From: Methylobacterium gossipiicola
GTDB lineage: Bacteria > Pseudomonadota > Alphaproteobacteria > Rhizobiales > Beijerinckiaceae
Assembly: GCF_900113485.1 (NCBI RefSeq)
Contig: NZ_FOPM01000003.1
Span: forward strand, 206,900-270,899
DNA length: 64,000 nucleotides
Direction: 5' to 3'
Every line of letters begins with the position of its first letter. The first letter of the stretch is position 1. Made by a program: the position numbers and the translations under genes. Shown piece by piece: positions 32,134 to 40,631 of this stretch. The notes beneath the pieces are model-generated. The model searched no databases. It was not told the DNA's origin and saw only the letters and a program-made list of their open reading frames with translations.

Positions 32134-35100
32134 TTACGCCGCCGCCGTGGCGTCGCTGCCGGCCCTTTCGCGGGCTTGTTTCGCGACCGCCACCATGTCG
32201 ACCTTGCCGGTGCCGAGCATCGGCACCTTGCCCACCACCACCTCGGCGGGCAGGGCGAGGTCCGTGGCGCCCCGGCCCTTGGCGAAGGCGAGGTAGTCGG
32301 CCCGCGTCGCGTCGGCGCGCTCGGTGAACAGGATCAGGCGCTCGCCCTTGCGGGCATCCGGCACGGCGGCGACCGCACTCGGGGCGTCGGGCCAGAGCTC
32401 GGCGGCCAGGGCCTCCACGGCGGCCAAGGACACCATCTCGCCGCCGATCTTGGCGAAGCGCTTCGCCCGGCCCTTGATGGTGACGAAGCCCTCCGGGTCG
32501 AGGACCACGATGTCGCCGGTGTCGTGCCAGGCGTTTTCGGGGGGCTGGAGTTTTCCAGGGTCTTCGGCCCGGAGGTAGCCCAGCATCACGTTCGGCCCCT
32601 TCACGTGGAGCCGGCCGCCCTCCTCGATGCCGGGGACCGGCTCCAGGCGGTGGGCGATGCCCGGCAGCAGGCGCCCGACGGTGCCGAAGCGGTTGAACAT
32701 CGGGGTGTTGAGGGCCACCACCGGCCCGCATTCGGTGACGCCGTAGCCCTCCAGAATCCGCAGGCCGAACTTCTCCGCATAGGTCTTGCGGGTCGTGAGC
32801 TTCACCGGCTCGGCGCCGGCCACGATGTAGCGCAGGCTCCGCAGGTCGTACGAATGGGCCATCTTGGCGTAGCCCGCCAGGAAGGTGTCGGTGCCGAACA
32901 GGACCGTGGCGTTGGAGCCGTACACGAGCTCGGGCACGATCCGGTAATGCAGGGGCGAGGGGTAGAGGTAGACCGGCACCCCGGAGACCAGGGGCAGCAC
33001 CAAACCCGCCGTCAGCCCGAAGGCGTGGAACACGGGCAGCACGTTGAACACCTTGTCGGTCGGCCCGAAATCGATGCGGGCGGCGACCTGGGCGGTGTTG
33101 GCGAGCATGCTGCGATGCGCCAGCACCACGCCCTTCGGGGTGCCCTCGGAGCCCGACGTGAACAGGATCGCGGCCGGATCGCTGCCCTTTCGCGCCACCA
33201 GGGGGCGGCGGGGGCTGAGGAAGCCCCGGATCTTGTCGGCCGTCGAGATGCCGGCGCGGATGTCCTCCAGATAGACGAGCTTCACCGTGCCTTGAATGGC
33301 CTCGACCAGGGGGCCGAGGCGGCCCTTCTCGATGAAGGCGCGGGAGGTGAGAACTGTGCCGATCTCGGCCGCCTTGCAGGCGGACAGCACGTTGGCGGGG
33401 CCGGCGGAGAAGTTGATCATCGCCGGTACCCGGCCGGCGCTGGCCAGGGCGAAGAACGTCACCGCCGCGCCGTTGGCGTTGGGCAGCATGAGGCCGATGG
33501 GCTTGCCCACCCCGGCCAGCGGCATGAGCTTGCGGCCGAGGATGTTGGCGCCCATCACCAGGCGGGCATAGGAGAGGGTGCCGGTCACCGGGTCTTCGAG
33601 GGCGGTGCGGCGCCAGCCGTGGTCGGTGCCGGCCTGGATCAGGGCGTCCATGACGCTGCGGTCGGTGTCGGCGGTCTCGAACACGAGGTCGGACATCACG
33701 TCGTAGAGGGCGGCCCCGGCGGCGCGGCGGCGGTTCTTGCCCTTGAGGGCCGGATCGATTTCGAGCTTCACCGGCGGCAGCACCGTCACGACGACCTTCG
33801 GCCACCAGCGCCGCTTCACCTGGGCCTTCGACAGGCGGGAGAACGCGGTCTTCTCCAGGCCGTCGATCTTCACCGGAATGACCATGGCGTCGGACTTGTC
33901 GGCGATGAGGCCGGCGCCGTCATAGACCTTCATTAGGCTGCCGGTGACCGTGAGCCGGCCCTCGGGGAAGATGATGAGGGTCTCGCCGTCGCGCACGGCC
34001 TTGATGAGGGTGCGGGTGGCGAGCGGCCGGGTCGGGTCCAGGGGCATCGCCTTCGTCAGGGCCAGGAACGGCTTCACCCACCAGCGCTGCGCGATGCCGT
34101 GATCGATGGCGAAGACCGGCTCGCGGTCGAGGAGCGAGAGGGCGAGCGGCGCATCGAGGAACGAGACGTGGTTCAGGGCCACGATGGCGTTGGGGCCGGC
34201 CTTGTCGACATTGTCGAGGCCGCGCACCTCGAGGCGGTAGAACGCCCGGAACAGGATGGAGAGGAAGTCGCGGAACGGGCTCGTGGGCAGCACCAGGAGG
34301 ATGATGGCGCCGGCCACGAGGTTGAGGCCGCCGATGAGGGCGAGCAAGGCGGCCATGGACCAGCCGGCCCCCTGGAGGGCGGCGAGCCCCAAAGCCCCCA
34401 CCACCATGAAGGCGGCGGTGAGGACGTTGACGGCGCCGATGACCCGGGCGCGCTTGTCCTTGTCGGTCCAGGCCTGCACGGCGGCGAAGGAGGGCACGAT
34501 GTAGAGGCCGCCCGCCACGGCCAGACCCGCGAAGGAGGCGGTGATGCGCAGGCCCGTGCCGGTGGCGAGGAAGTCGGCGGCCCCCAGCATCGCGCCGGAG
34601 ACCGGGGCCAAGTGCGCGACGGTCCAGGCGAGGTCGAGGCCGAACGCGCCCATCAGGAGGGCGCCGACGGGGGTGGGCAGGAGCACGATGCGGCCGCTCG
34701 CGAGCCACGAGGCGAGGCCGGAGCCCACCGCGATGCCGACCGAGAACACGGCGAGCAGCAGGGTCACCACGGTCTCGGAGCCGTTGAGACTCGTGCGCAC
34801 CAGCACCGGCAGCAGGGCGAGGATCACGGCGCCGACGAGCCAGAACCAGCTGACGATGACGGCGCCGCGCCACAGGCGCGTGTCGCGCCAGAGTTCGCGG
34901 ATGAGGCTTGCGGTGGAGCGGGCGACGTTGGGATCGACGCGCAGGTTCGGGGCGGCCTCGCCGGTGGAGGGGATGGCGCGGGCCGAGAGCCAGCACAGCA
35001 CCGCGAACACCATGATGAGGCCGCTGAACGCCAGGGCGTCGCCCCCCATGGCGGCGGCGAGGCCCGCCACGATGGTGCCGAGGAGGATGGCCAGGAAGGT

Positions 35101-35547
35101 CGCGGCCTCCACCAGGGCGTTGCCGGCGGTGAGCTCCTCGCGGCGCAGGTGGTCGGGCAGGATGCCGTACTTGATGGGGCCGAACAGGGCCGCGATGGTG
35201 CCGAACAGACCGAGCGCCACGAACAGCACCGGCACGGAATGCAGCCAGAATCCCAGGGCGGCGGCGGCGGCCCCGAAGATCTCGGCGAATTTCAGCCGCC
35301 GGGCGATGAGCGCCTTGTCGTAGCGGTCGGCCATCTCGCCGCCGAGACCCGACAGGATGAAGAACGGCCCGATGAACACCGCGCCCGCCAGGGTGACGAG
35401 CATCCCCGACCCTTCAGCCTCGCCGCCGACCTGGAACAGGATGAGGAAAACCAGGGCGTTCTTCAAAAAATTGTCGTTGAAGGCCGAGAAGAACTGGCAC
35501 CAGAACAGGGGCGCGAACCGGCGCGCGGTCATCAAGTCACGGAACAT
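32134..35547 (-). CDS. aas: Fused MFS transporter / acyltransferase / acyl-ACP synthetase (Aas-LplT type)
   Basis: A 1137-residue fusion for lysophospholipid salvage. Residues about 1-400 are an LplT-like MFS flippase (twelve helices, starting FWCQFFSAFNDNF). About 430-620 form a PlsC-type acyltransferase with NHVSFLDAPL (HX4D) and FPEGRLT. About 640-1130 form an AMP-binding acyl-ACP/acyl-CoA ligase with LFTSGSEGTPKGV, GYGVTECGP and the C-terminal TGDIVVLDPEGF. Together they import lysophospholipid, activate a fatty acid and reacylate. Start ATG 35547 is preceded by AAGGAGA, favoured over 35598. The divergent TetR gene and an inverted repeat at 35642-35656 suggest local control. Confidence 0.92.
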   Translation of the reverse strand: MFRDLMTARRFAPLFWCQFFSAFNDNFLKNALVFLILFQVGGEAEGSGMLVTLAGAVFIGPFFILSGLGGEMADRYDKALIARRLKFAEIFGAAAAALGFWLHSVPVLFVALGLFGTIAALFGPIKYGILPDHLRREELTAGNALVEAATFLAILLGTIVAGLAAAMGGDALAFSGLIMVFAVLCWLSARAIPSTGEAAPNLRVDPNVARSTASLIRELWRDTRLWRGAVIVSWFWLVGAVILALLPVLVRTSLNGSETVVTLLLAVFSVGIAVGSGLASWLASGRIVLLPTPVGALLMGAFGLDLAWTVAHLAPVSGAMLGAADFLATGTGLRITASFAGLAVAGGLYIVPSFAAVQAWTDKDKRARVIGAVNVLTAAFMVVGALGLAALQGAGWSMAALLALIGGLNLVAGAIILLVLPTSPFRDFLSILFRAFYRLEVRGLDNVDKAGPNAIVALNHVSFLDAPLALSLLDREPVFAIDHGIAQRWWVKPFLALTKAMPLDPTRPLATRTLIKAVRDGETLIIFPEGRLTVTGSLMKVYDGAGLIADKSDAMVIPVKIDGLEKTAFSRLSKAQVKRRWWPKVVVTVLPPVKLEIDPALKGKNRRRAAGAALYDVMSDLVFETADTDRSVMDALIQAGTDHGWRRTALEDPVTGTLSYARLVMGANILGRKLMPLAGVGKPIGLMLPNANGAAVTFFALASAGRVPAMINFSAGPANVLSACKAAEIGTVLTSRAFIEKGRLGPLVEAIQGTVKLVYLEDIRAGISTADKIRGFLSPRRPLVARKGSDPAAILFTSGSEGTPKGVVLAHRSMLANTAQVAARIDFGPTDKVFNVLPVFHAFGLTAGLVLPLVSGVPVYLYPSPLHYRIVPELVYGSNATVLFGTDTFLAGYAKMAHSYDLRSLRYIVAGAEPVKLTTRKTYAEKFGLRILEGYGVTECGPVVALNTPMFNRFGTVGRLLPGIAHRLEPVPGIEEGGRLHVKGPNVMLGYLRAEDPGKLQPPENAWHDTGDIVVLDPEGFVTIKGRAKRFAKIGGEMVSLAAVEALAAELWPDAPSAVAAVPDARKGERLILFTERADATRADYLAFAKGRGATDLALPAEVVVGKVPMLGTGKVDMVAVAKQARERAGSDATAAA

Positions 35548-35852
35548 CGCGGGTCTCCTTGGCCGCGCATGACTGCCCGGCGGTCGACGAAGCGTCAAAT
35601 CCGAGGCCGTTTCAGCCGGCCGACCCCTTGCCTCGCATGCATTGAACGTCGTTTAAATCCGTGACGCGCGCAATCCGTTTCGGGCGGGCGCGGCACGGGG
35701 CCGTGCGAAGGCACACAAAGAATTGATCGGATGTCCGAGGGAATAGAAAGCTATCAAATTTAAGGATGTGTCATCTTTGGCTCGTCGATCTAACGCAGCT
35801 TTCCTGACTATCCTGATCGAATGGATCCGAAACAGGCGGTGGAGTATCGATT
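35548..35852. other. Divergent promoter region of aas and the tetR-family gene
   Basis: About 305 nt, noticeably AT-richer in its right half (AATAGAAAGCTATCAAATT near 35745). No gene. Contains the 15-bp inverted repeat at 35642-35656, about 95 nt upstream of aas and 197 nt upstream of the regulator gene. Confidence 0.6.
35642..35656. promoter_or_regulatory. Candidate operator for the TetR-family regulator
   Basis: TTGAACG-T-CGTTTAA is an inverted repeat with six of seven pairs matching around one central base, a size and form usual for TetR-family operators. It lies in the shared promoter region of aas and the divergent regulator gene. Functional assignment is inference. Confidence 0.4.
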
Positions 35853-36473
35853 TTGACCAAGACGGCGCGACGCGGAACGGGACCACGCGGAGACCACAGT
35901 CGCGAAGAGTTCCAGGCGCTCGTCGCGAAGGCCGCCGAGGGACTGGTGCGCAAGGAAGGCGCGCGCGGGTTGGGGATGCGCCGCCTCGCCGCGGTGATCG
36001 GCTACGCGCCGAACTCGATCTACAATGCGGTCGGCGACCTCGACACGGTGATCATGCGGGTCAATGCCCGCACCCTGGAGCGCCTGCACGACGCCCTGGC
36101 GGCGGCGGTCTCGGGCGACGCGTCGCCCCAGGCCAACGCCGAGTCCCTGGCGCAGGCCTATCTCGGGTTCGTGGATGCGGACCCCCAGGTCTGGAGCCTC
36201 GTGTTCGAGCACGCCCTGGCGCCGGACGCCGCGTTTCCCGAGTGGTATGCCGAAGCCCTGGGGCGGACCATCGCGATCGTCGACGCGGCCCTGGCGCCGC
36301 TCATTCCGCAGGCCGACGAGCGTCGGCAGGCGGTGGCGACCCTCTGGGCGGGCCTGCACGGCCTCGCCTCCCTCTCGACCTCGCGCAAGCTCGCCGTGCT
36401 GACGCCCGAACCGCCCGGCGACCTCGCCCGCCTCCTGGTGCGGCGGTTCCTCGGTGGGGCGGCCGCGACGTGA
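35853..36473 (+). CDS. TetR/AcrR family transcriptional regulator
   Basis: A 206-residue repressor-type protein. The N-terminal helix-turn-helix (about residues 18-65) reads ALVAKAAEGLVRKEGARGLG then RRLAAVIGYAPNSIYNAVGD. The C-terminal ligand domain contains the WHG-type signature ATLWAGLHGLASLS (TetR_C_13/WHG-like). The start is TTG at 35853 with GGAG eight nucleotides upstream; no ATG precedes the HTH. Divergent from the aas fusion, hence a plausible regulator of it, perhaps responding to acyl compounds (inference). The gene is followed 17 nt later by a family A repeat. Confidence 0.85.
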   Translation: MTKTARRGTGPRGDHSREEFQALVAKAAEGLVRKEGARGLGMRRLAAVIGYAPNSIYNAVGDLDTVIMRVNARTLERLHDALAAAVSGDASPQANAESLAQAYLGFVDADPQVWSLVFEHALAPDAAFPEWYAEALGRTIAIVDAALAPLIPQADERRQAVATLWAGLHGLASLSTSRKLAVLTPEPPGDLARLLVRRFLGGAAAT

Positions 36474-36489
36474 CGCGGTCTCCATTCCG

Positions 36490-36593
36490 AGTGCTGTGAC
36501 GCAATCACTTCGTTCCTGCGCCAGAGCACGAGGCTTTTGTTTTGGCATCAATTTTCCCAGACACGGCTGAAGCCTCCGTCTGGATCGATGCAC
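36490..36593 (+). repeat. Family A 104-bp interspersed repeat, copy 1
   Basis: Begins AGTGCTGTGACGCAATCAC and ends GGATCGATGCAC. It contains two stem-loops: GTGCTGTGACGCA pairing with TGCGCCAGAGCAC (11 of 13 pairs), and CCAGAC(A)CGG pairing with CCGTCTGG. It lies 17 nt after the TetR stop. Three other copies in the window (39341, 43294 and, inverted, 55299) differ from this one at three or four positions each. Confidence 0.9.
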
Positions 36594-36700
36594 GAGCGAG
36601 CGGACACTGAATCCGCCGAAGCGATGAATGACATGGGCGTGATGATTTCCGAGGAGAATTGAAGTCCTTCATCAATCCGCATCGGATGTGTATTGACGGA

Positions 36701-36715
36701 TTAAAACTAAATTAA
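36701..36715. promoter_or_regulatory. Candidate CtrA-binding site upstream of Tad-like genes
   Basis: TTAAAACTAAATTAA fits TTAA-N7-TTAA. It overlaps the presumed promoter about 85 nt ahead of the vWA/TadG-like gene. CtrA controls pilus genes in Caulobacter, which makes this plausible, but the stretch is AT-rich, so chance occurrence is more likely than for the 1451 site. Confidence 0.35.
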
Positions 36716-36796
36716 TTTTTTTGCCATAAGCAGGGGTTTGTCTGACGGGCGTCAAAATGTTCTAGGGTGTCTATTTTTCGTAAGACAAAACATCAA

Positions 36797-38071
36797 ATGT
36801 CTATGCCTTTCAAGAGCTTCAGGCGTGACAGTGCGGGAACGCTGCCGATCCTGTTCGCCGCGGCTCTGTTGCCCCTGCTTGGTTTTGCAGGCGGAGCGAT
36901 CGACTACGGGCGATCCCTCGTCGATCGAACCCGCTTGAACAACGCCCTCGATGCCGCCGTGATTGCCGGCGCGCAAGCTGCGGGGCAGGCGGATACCAAA
37001 GGTCTGAGTCAGCCGATGGTTATCGCGGCGGCCAACGCGGCGGCCTTGGCTTCGTTCAAGGCGAACTTCAAGCTGCCTACGGACGCAAAGCCGGTGTTTT
37101 CGACTCAGATCACCGATCGCTCCGTTCTGGTGAATGGAAGCTATACGGCCTCCACGTCGGCGACGCTGCTGCAGGTCCTGGGGTTCCGATCACTGCCGAT
37201 TCAGGGCATCGCCCAGTCCGGCGTCGATCTGGCGCCCGCGGTCGATATCTATCTTCTGGTCGATGTGTCGGGATCGATGGCGACCGGCGCCACCGCGTCC
37301 GACATCGCCGCCCTTCGCGCCAACCTGGGCGGTTGCGCCTTCGCCTGCCACGACGGCGTGAAGGTTCGAGGGACCAATTACGATTCCTTCGAATGGGCGC
37401 AAGCCAACGGGATCGGTTTACGCTTGAATGAAATGAACACGGGTCTCAAGGATTTCATGAGCTGGCTTCAAAAGCAGCCCAATGCCGGGACCCGCTTTCG
37501 CGTCGCACTCTATAGCTTTAGCAACAACTTGACGAAACTCGTGGATATCACGAGCGACCTCACCCAGGTCGGGATCAACCTCCCCAAGCTTCCAAGCGCT
37601 TCGAGCCGCACCGAGGGGGGGACGCATTTCATGGAGAACATGCCGCAATTCGCCTCGGTCGTCGGCGTTGGCGGCGACGGAATCACCCGGCCCAAAAAGC
37701 TCGTGATCATCGCGACCGATGGGGTGCAGGATAAGGACAGAACCTGGGCGGAAGCCGCCAATCCCGTCGCGGCCGGCCAGGGTGTCGCGCCCTTCGCGCC
37801 GGCGGCGTGCCGGACGCTCGATCAGAGCGTCTTCGTCGGCGTGCTCTATACGCCGTACATCGACCTGAACTGGGACTGGGGCTTCAACGCGACCCTGGGG
37901 CAGCCCAGCCAAGTCGGCGGCAAGGGGCGACGCTTCGACGACATCGTCCCGCAACTCCAATCCTGCGCGTCGGCCGCGAATCTCTATGTCAACGCATCCA
38001 CCGTGACTTCGGTGGGCGAGGCGTTCGCGGCCATCGTGAAAGTCTTCACGCAAATTCGGCTCTCGAAGTGA
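36797..38071 (+). CDS. TadG-like pilus-assembly protein with von Willebrand A domain
   Basis: A 424-residue protein. The N-terminus SFRRDSAGTLPILFAAALLP and the following helix form the TadE/TadG-type signal-anchor. DYGRSLVDRTRLNNALDAAV is the typical TadG continuation. The vWA domain begins near residue 155 with the MIDAS motif DVSGSM and includes TEGGTHF and LVIIATDGVQ. Such proteins are secreted or anchored at the surface with Tad (Flp) pili. Start: ATG 36797 (next ATG 36803); an in-frame GTG at 36767 adds ten unlikely residues. First of three genes; its stop overlaps the next start (GTGA). No Tad ATPase, prepilin or secretin is in the window. Confidence 0.8.
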   Translation: MSMPFKSFRRDSAGTLPILFAAALLPLLGFAGGAIDYGRSLVDRTRLNNALDAAVIAGAQAAGQADTKGLSQPMVIAAANAAALASFKANFKLPTDAKPVFSTQITDRSVLVNGSYTASTSATLLQVLGFRSLPIQGIAQSGVDLAPAVDIYLLVDVSGSMATGATASDIAALRANLGGCAFACHDGVKVRGTNYDSFEWAQANGIGLRLNEMNTGLKDFMSWLQKQPNAGTRFRVALYSFSNNLTKLVDITSDLTQVGINLPKLPSASSRTEGGTHFMENMPQFASVVGVGGDGITRPKKLVIIATDGVQDKDRTWAEAANPVAAGQGVAPFAPAACRTLDQSVFVGVLYTPYIDLNWDWGFNATLGQPSQVGGKGRRFDDIVPQLQSCASAANLYVNASTVTSVGEAFAAIVKVFTQIRLSK

Positions 38072-38652
38072 CGGTCCGACGGCGCATCGGACATTTTCTC
38101 GCGGACGATCGCGGAAGTTACGCGATCGAATTCGCCATGGTGAGTGGTTTGTTCGTCATCGTGATTCTCGCGATCATGCAATACGCCATGTTCTTCATGG
38201 CCCGGCAGGGATTGGATGCGGCCCTCCAGCGCGGGGTGCGAAGCCTGGCGACGGGGGGCTTCCAGAGGAGCACGGCAACGCTGACGAAGACCTCCGATCT
38301 TCTGGCGGCCCTTCAAGCGAAGATCTGCGCCGAGGATGCCCAGGCCGATCTGAAATTGTTCGACTGTCGTCAGGTCAAACTGGACGTGAAAGTCGTCAGT
38401 GACTTCTCCGGGGGTCCCTTCGACAGCGCCCTGGATGCGCAGACGGGCGATTGGTCGACGAGCGCCGGAACCTCTTATAGCTGTCCAAAACCCCATAGCA
38501 TCGTCTTGCTGCGCGGAAGTCTGAAGTTTCCGCTCTTCGCAAGCCCTTTCGGATTCAGTCTCGGCAGATTTTTCGATGGATCCGCGCTCATCCAATCGGC
38601 CTCCGCCTTCAGGGTCGAATCCTACATTCCCCCGACGGCGGGGGCATGCTGA
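38068..38652 (+). CDS. TadE-like pilus protein
   Basis: A 194-residue protein starting at GTG: basic N-terminus (TVRRRIGHFLADDRGSYAIE) followed by a membrane helix (MVSGLFVIVILAIMQYAMFF), the standard TadE pseudopilin-like layout with Glu in the fifth-position-like site. The remainder is extracytoplasmic, with four Cys that could form disulfides (KICAED, FDCRQ, YSCPK and the C-terminal Cys). Overlaps the upstream vWA gene by four nucleotides. Minor-pilin-like role in Tad pili is inferred. Confidence 0.75.
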   Translation: MTVRRRIGHFLADDRGSYAIEFAMVSGLFVIVILAIMQYAMFFMARQGLDAALQRGVRSLATGGFQRSTATLTKTSDLLAALQAKICAEDAQADLKLFDCRQVKLDVKVVSDFSGGPFDSALDAQTGDWSTSAGTSYSCPKPHSIVLLRGSLKFPLFASPFGFSLGRFFDGSALIQSASAFRVESYIPPTAGAC

Positions 38653-38682
38653 CAGGGCCTGCGCCGATACGGACGAGCGAGC

Positions 38683-39342
38683 ATGATCCGCGTGTTAAGG
38701 ACCGTGAGGCGCGCGCAGCGTCGCTGGAACGGCGATGCCGCCGGCGTCGCGGCGATCGAATTTTCCCTCATCCTTCCGATCGTTCTCGTCTTGCTGGTGG
38801 GCTGCATCGAGATCGTCAACGCCATCGAAAACTGGCGGCGGGTCCTCATCGTCGTCCGGACCGCGGCGGATCTCGCCTCTCAGGGCGATGCGCAGAATCC
38901 GGTGGCCGACAGTGTCATGAACGACATCCTTTCGGCCACCACCCTGGCGATCGCCCCTTATGACATCGCGAAGATGACGATCACCATCTCCGCCCTGGGG
39001 GTGGGCGTGAACACGGCGTCCCTGCTCAACCCTTACGTCTGCTCGTCGTGGTCATTCGGCGCGCAGCCGCGTGGCGTGGGTCCGGCGAGCGATCTGACGG
39101 TGCCGCCGAATTATCAGCGGATCGGCGCCCGCTACGTGCTCGCCGAGGTCTCGATGCCCTATACCTTGGTGCTCGGGACCGTTTTCTCCAAGATCGTGAA
39201 GGACTTCGAACTGCCGGTGACTTGGCGGGAATCCCTTGCCTGGCCGGTTCGCGGCGGGGTCGCCTATTCGGCGCTCTCCGACAGCGAAGTCGTTTTCCAG
39301 AAACGGGGCGGCTCCAACCCCGCCCCCTGCCCGCAAAGCTAG
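38683..39342 (+). CDS. TadE/TadG-like pilus protein, second copy
   Basis: A 219-residue protein with a basic leader (MIRVLRTVRRAQRRWNGDAA), the processing-like AAIEFSLILPI and a membrane helix (LILPIVLVLLVGCIEIVNAI), then an extracytoplasmic domain with paired Cys (YVCSSWSFG, PAPCPQS). Paralogous in layout to the preceding gene. Starts 30 nt after it. The stop codon TAG at 39340-39342 is formed together with the first bases of family A repeat copy 2. Confidence 0.75.
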   Translation: MIRVLRTVRRAQRRWNGDAAGVAAIEFSLILPIVLVLLVGCIEIVNAIENWRRVLIVVRTAADLASQGDAQNPVADSVMNDILSATTLAIAPYDIAKMTITISALGVGVNTASLLNPYVCSSWSFGAQPRGVGPASDLTVPPNYQRIGARYVLAEVSMPYTLVLGTVFSKIVKDFELPVTWRESLAWPVRGGVAYSALSDSEVVFQKRGGSNPAPCPQS

Positions 39343-39444
39343 TGCTGTGACGCCATCACTTCGTTCCTGCGCCAGAGCACGAGGCTTTTGTTTTTGCATC
39401 AAGTGTCCCAGACACGGCTGAAGCCTCCGTCTGGATCGATGCAC
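39341..39444 (+). repeat. Family A 104-bp interspersed repeat, copy 2
   Basis: Same sequence and orientation as copy 1 with about four differences. Its first two bases complete the TAG stop of the preceding TadE-like gene. Between the two copies lie only the three Tad-like genes and their promoter, so the direct repeats could allow deletion of that segment by recombination. Confidence 0.9.
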
Positions 39445-39514
39445 GAGGGACCTCTCGACGCCGACACGCCGACCGGGTCGCCGAGGGCGTCCCCCGCGTC
39501 GGTCGAGCCCGCCC

Positions 39515-40420
39515 CTATCCCGCGTGCCGCAGGCTCGCGGCGATAGCCTCGGCCCGCGCCCGGGTCAGGGCCAGGAACTTCTCGACGATCGGGCCGCCAT
39601 CCGGGTGGTGGAGGGCGTGGACGTCGGCGGTCGCGCCGCATTCCGCGAGGGGCCGGCACACCACCCGGGCGTGGCGGAGGTGGCCGACGAATTCCGGCAC
39701 GATGGCGATGCCGAGCCCGGCGGCGACGAGGCTGACGAGGGAGGTCGCCTCGTTCACCTGCTGCGAGATGCGGGGGGTGAAGCCGGCGCCCAGGCACCGG
39801 CTCCAGATCTCCCGCGCGAATTGCGATTCGCTCGGGTTGAGGATCGCGAACGTCTCGTGCGCGAGGTCCCCGAGGGGGATCTCCGTCCGGTCGGCGAGGG
39901 GGTGATCGGCCGGCAGGACCACGCTCAGGCCCTCGCGCCACGCCGGTTCCAGGGTGAAATCCGTCTCGCGTGGCGGGCTGCGCAGGAAGATGAGATCGAC
40001 CTGATGCGACTTCAGGGCGAAGATCTGCCGGTTGGGCGACATCTCGTGGATGCGCAGATCGACGTCTGCGTGCCGCTGCCCGAAGGCGTGGACGATGCCG
40101 CCGAGCGGCCCGGCCAGGACCGAGCCCGTGAGCCCGATGTTGAGGATGCCGGCGGTGCCGTTGCCGATGGCGCGGGCCCGATCCATGGCCTCACCGGATT
40201 TCTCCAGGATGCTTTCGGCCCGCGCCAGGAAATCGTGCCCGGCGCGGGTGAGGACCACCCGGCGCGTCGTCCGCTCGAACAGATCGGTGCCGACCTCGAG
40301 TTCGAGGGCGCGGATCTGCTGGCTCAGGGGCGGCTGCGAGATGCCGAGGCTCTCGGCCGCGGCCGTGAAACTGAGGTGCCGGGCGACGGCGACGAAATAG
40401 CGAAGATGCCGGAGTTCCAC
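39515..40420 (-). CDS. LysR family transcriptional regulator
   Basis: A 301-residue regulator. The N-terminal winged helix reads LRYFVAVARHLSFTAAAESL then ISQPPLSQQIRALE, and the C-terminal LysR substrate-binding domain spans about residues 90-295. It is transcribed away from the dctA-allE-allA operon, the classical arrangement for a LysR activator of the neighbouring operon, so it likely responds to a purine/ureide catabolite (inference). A near-palindrome GACGTCTAGATGTC at 40470-40483 lies in the shared promoter region. Confidence 0.9.
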   Translation of the reverse strand: MELRHLRYFVAVARHLSFTAAAESLGISQPPLSQQIRALELEVGTDLFERTTRRVVLTRAGHDFLARAESILEKSGEAMDRARAIGNGTAGILNIGLTGSVLAGPLGGIVHAFGQRHADVDLRIHEMSPNRQIFALKSHQVDLIFLRSPPRETDFTLEPAWREGLSVVLPADHPLADRTEIPLGDLAHETFAILNPSESQFAREIWSRCLGAGFTPRISQQVNEATSLVSLVAAGLGIAIVPEFVGHLRHARVVCRPLAECGATADVHALHHPDGGPIVEKFLALTRARAEAIAASLRHAG

Positions 40421-40469
40421 GCACCCAATCCATATGTTTTGCGGATGAGCTAAGACACATGAAATATTT

Positions 40470-40483
40470 GACGTCTAGATGTC
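40470..40483. promoter_or_regulatory. Near-palindromic site in the LysR/dctA divergent promoter
   Basis: GACGTCTAGATGTC is symmetric except for one mismatched pair. It sits about 50 nt from the LysR start and 149 nt from the dctA start and could be an operator. It does not fit the T-N11-A LysR box clearly, so assignment is tentative. Confidence 0.3.
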
Positions 40484-40631
40484 GCCGGGAGATCGTGCGG
40501 CCCGGTCCCCCACGAGGCCGGCCTGTCGCACCCCGGTGCGGATTTTGCTCGATTCGATGGGACTTCCGAGGCCGCGCATCCGGGTACTCGGAACCGTCGC
40601 CGGTTTTCCAATCGAAAAGGGGGAGGTTCGC

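Larger units (their letters stand above)
36474..36796. other. Intergenic region between the TetR gene and the Tad-like genes
   Basis: About 320 nt without a gene. Left part: family A repeat copy 1 (36490-36593). Right part: strongly AT-rich, with TTGACG at 36693-36698 as possible -35 element and a TTAA-N7-TTAA motif at 36701-36715, probably the promoter of the Tad-like genes. Confidence 0.6.
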
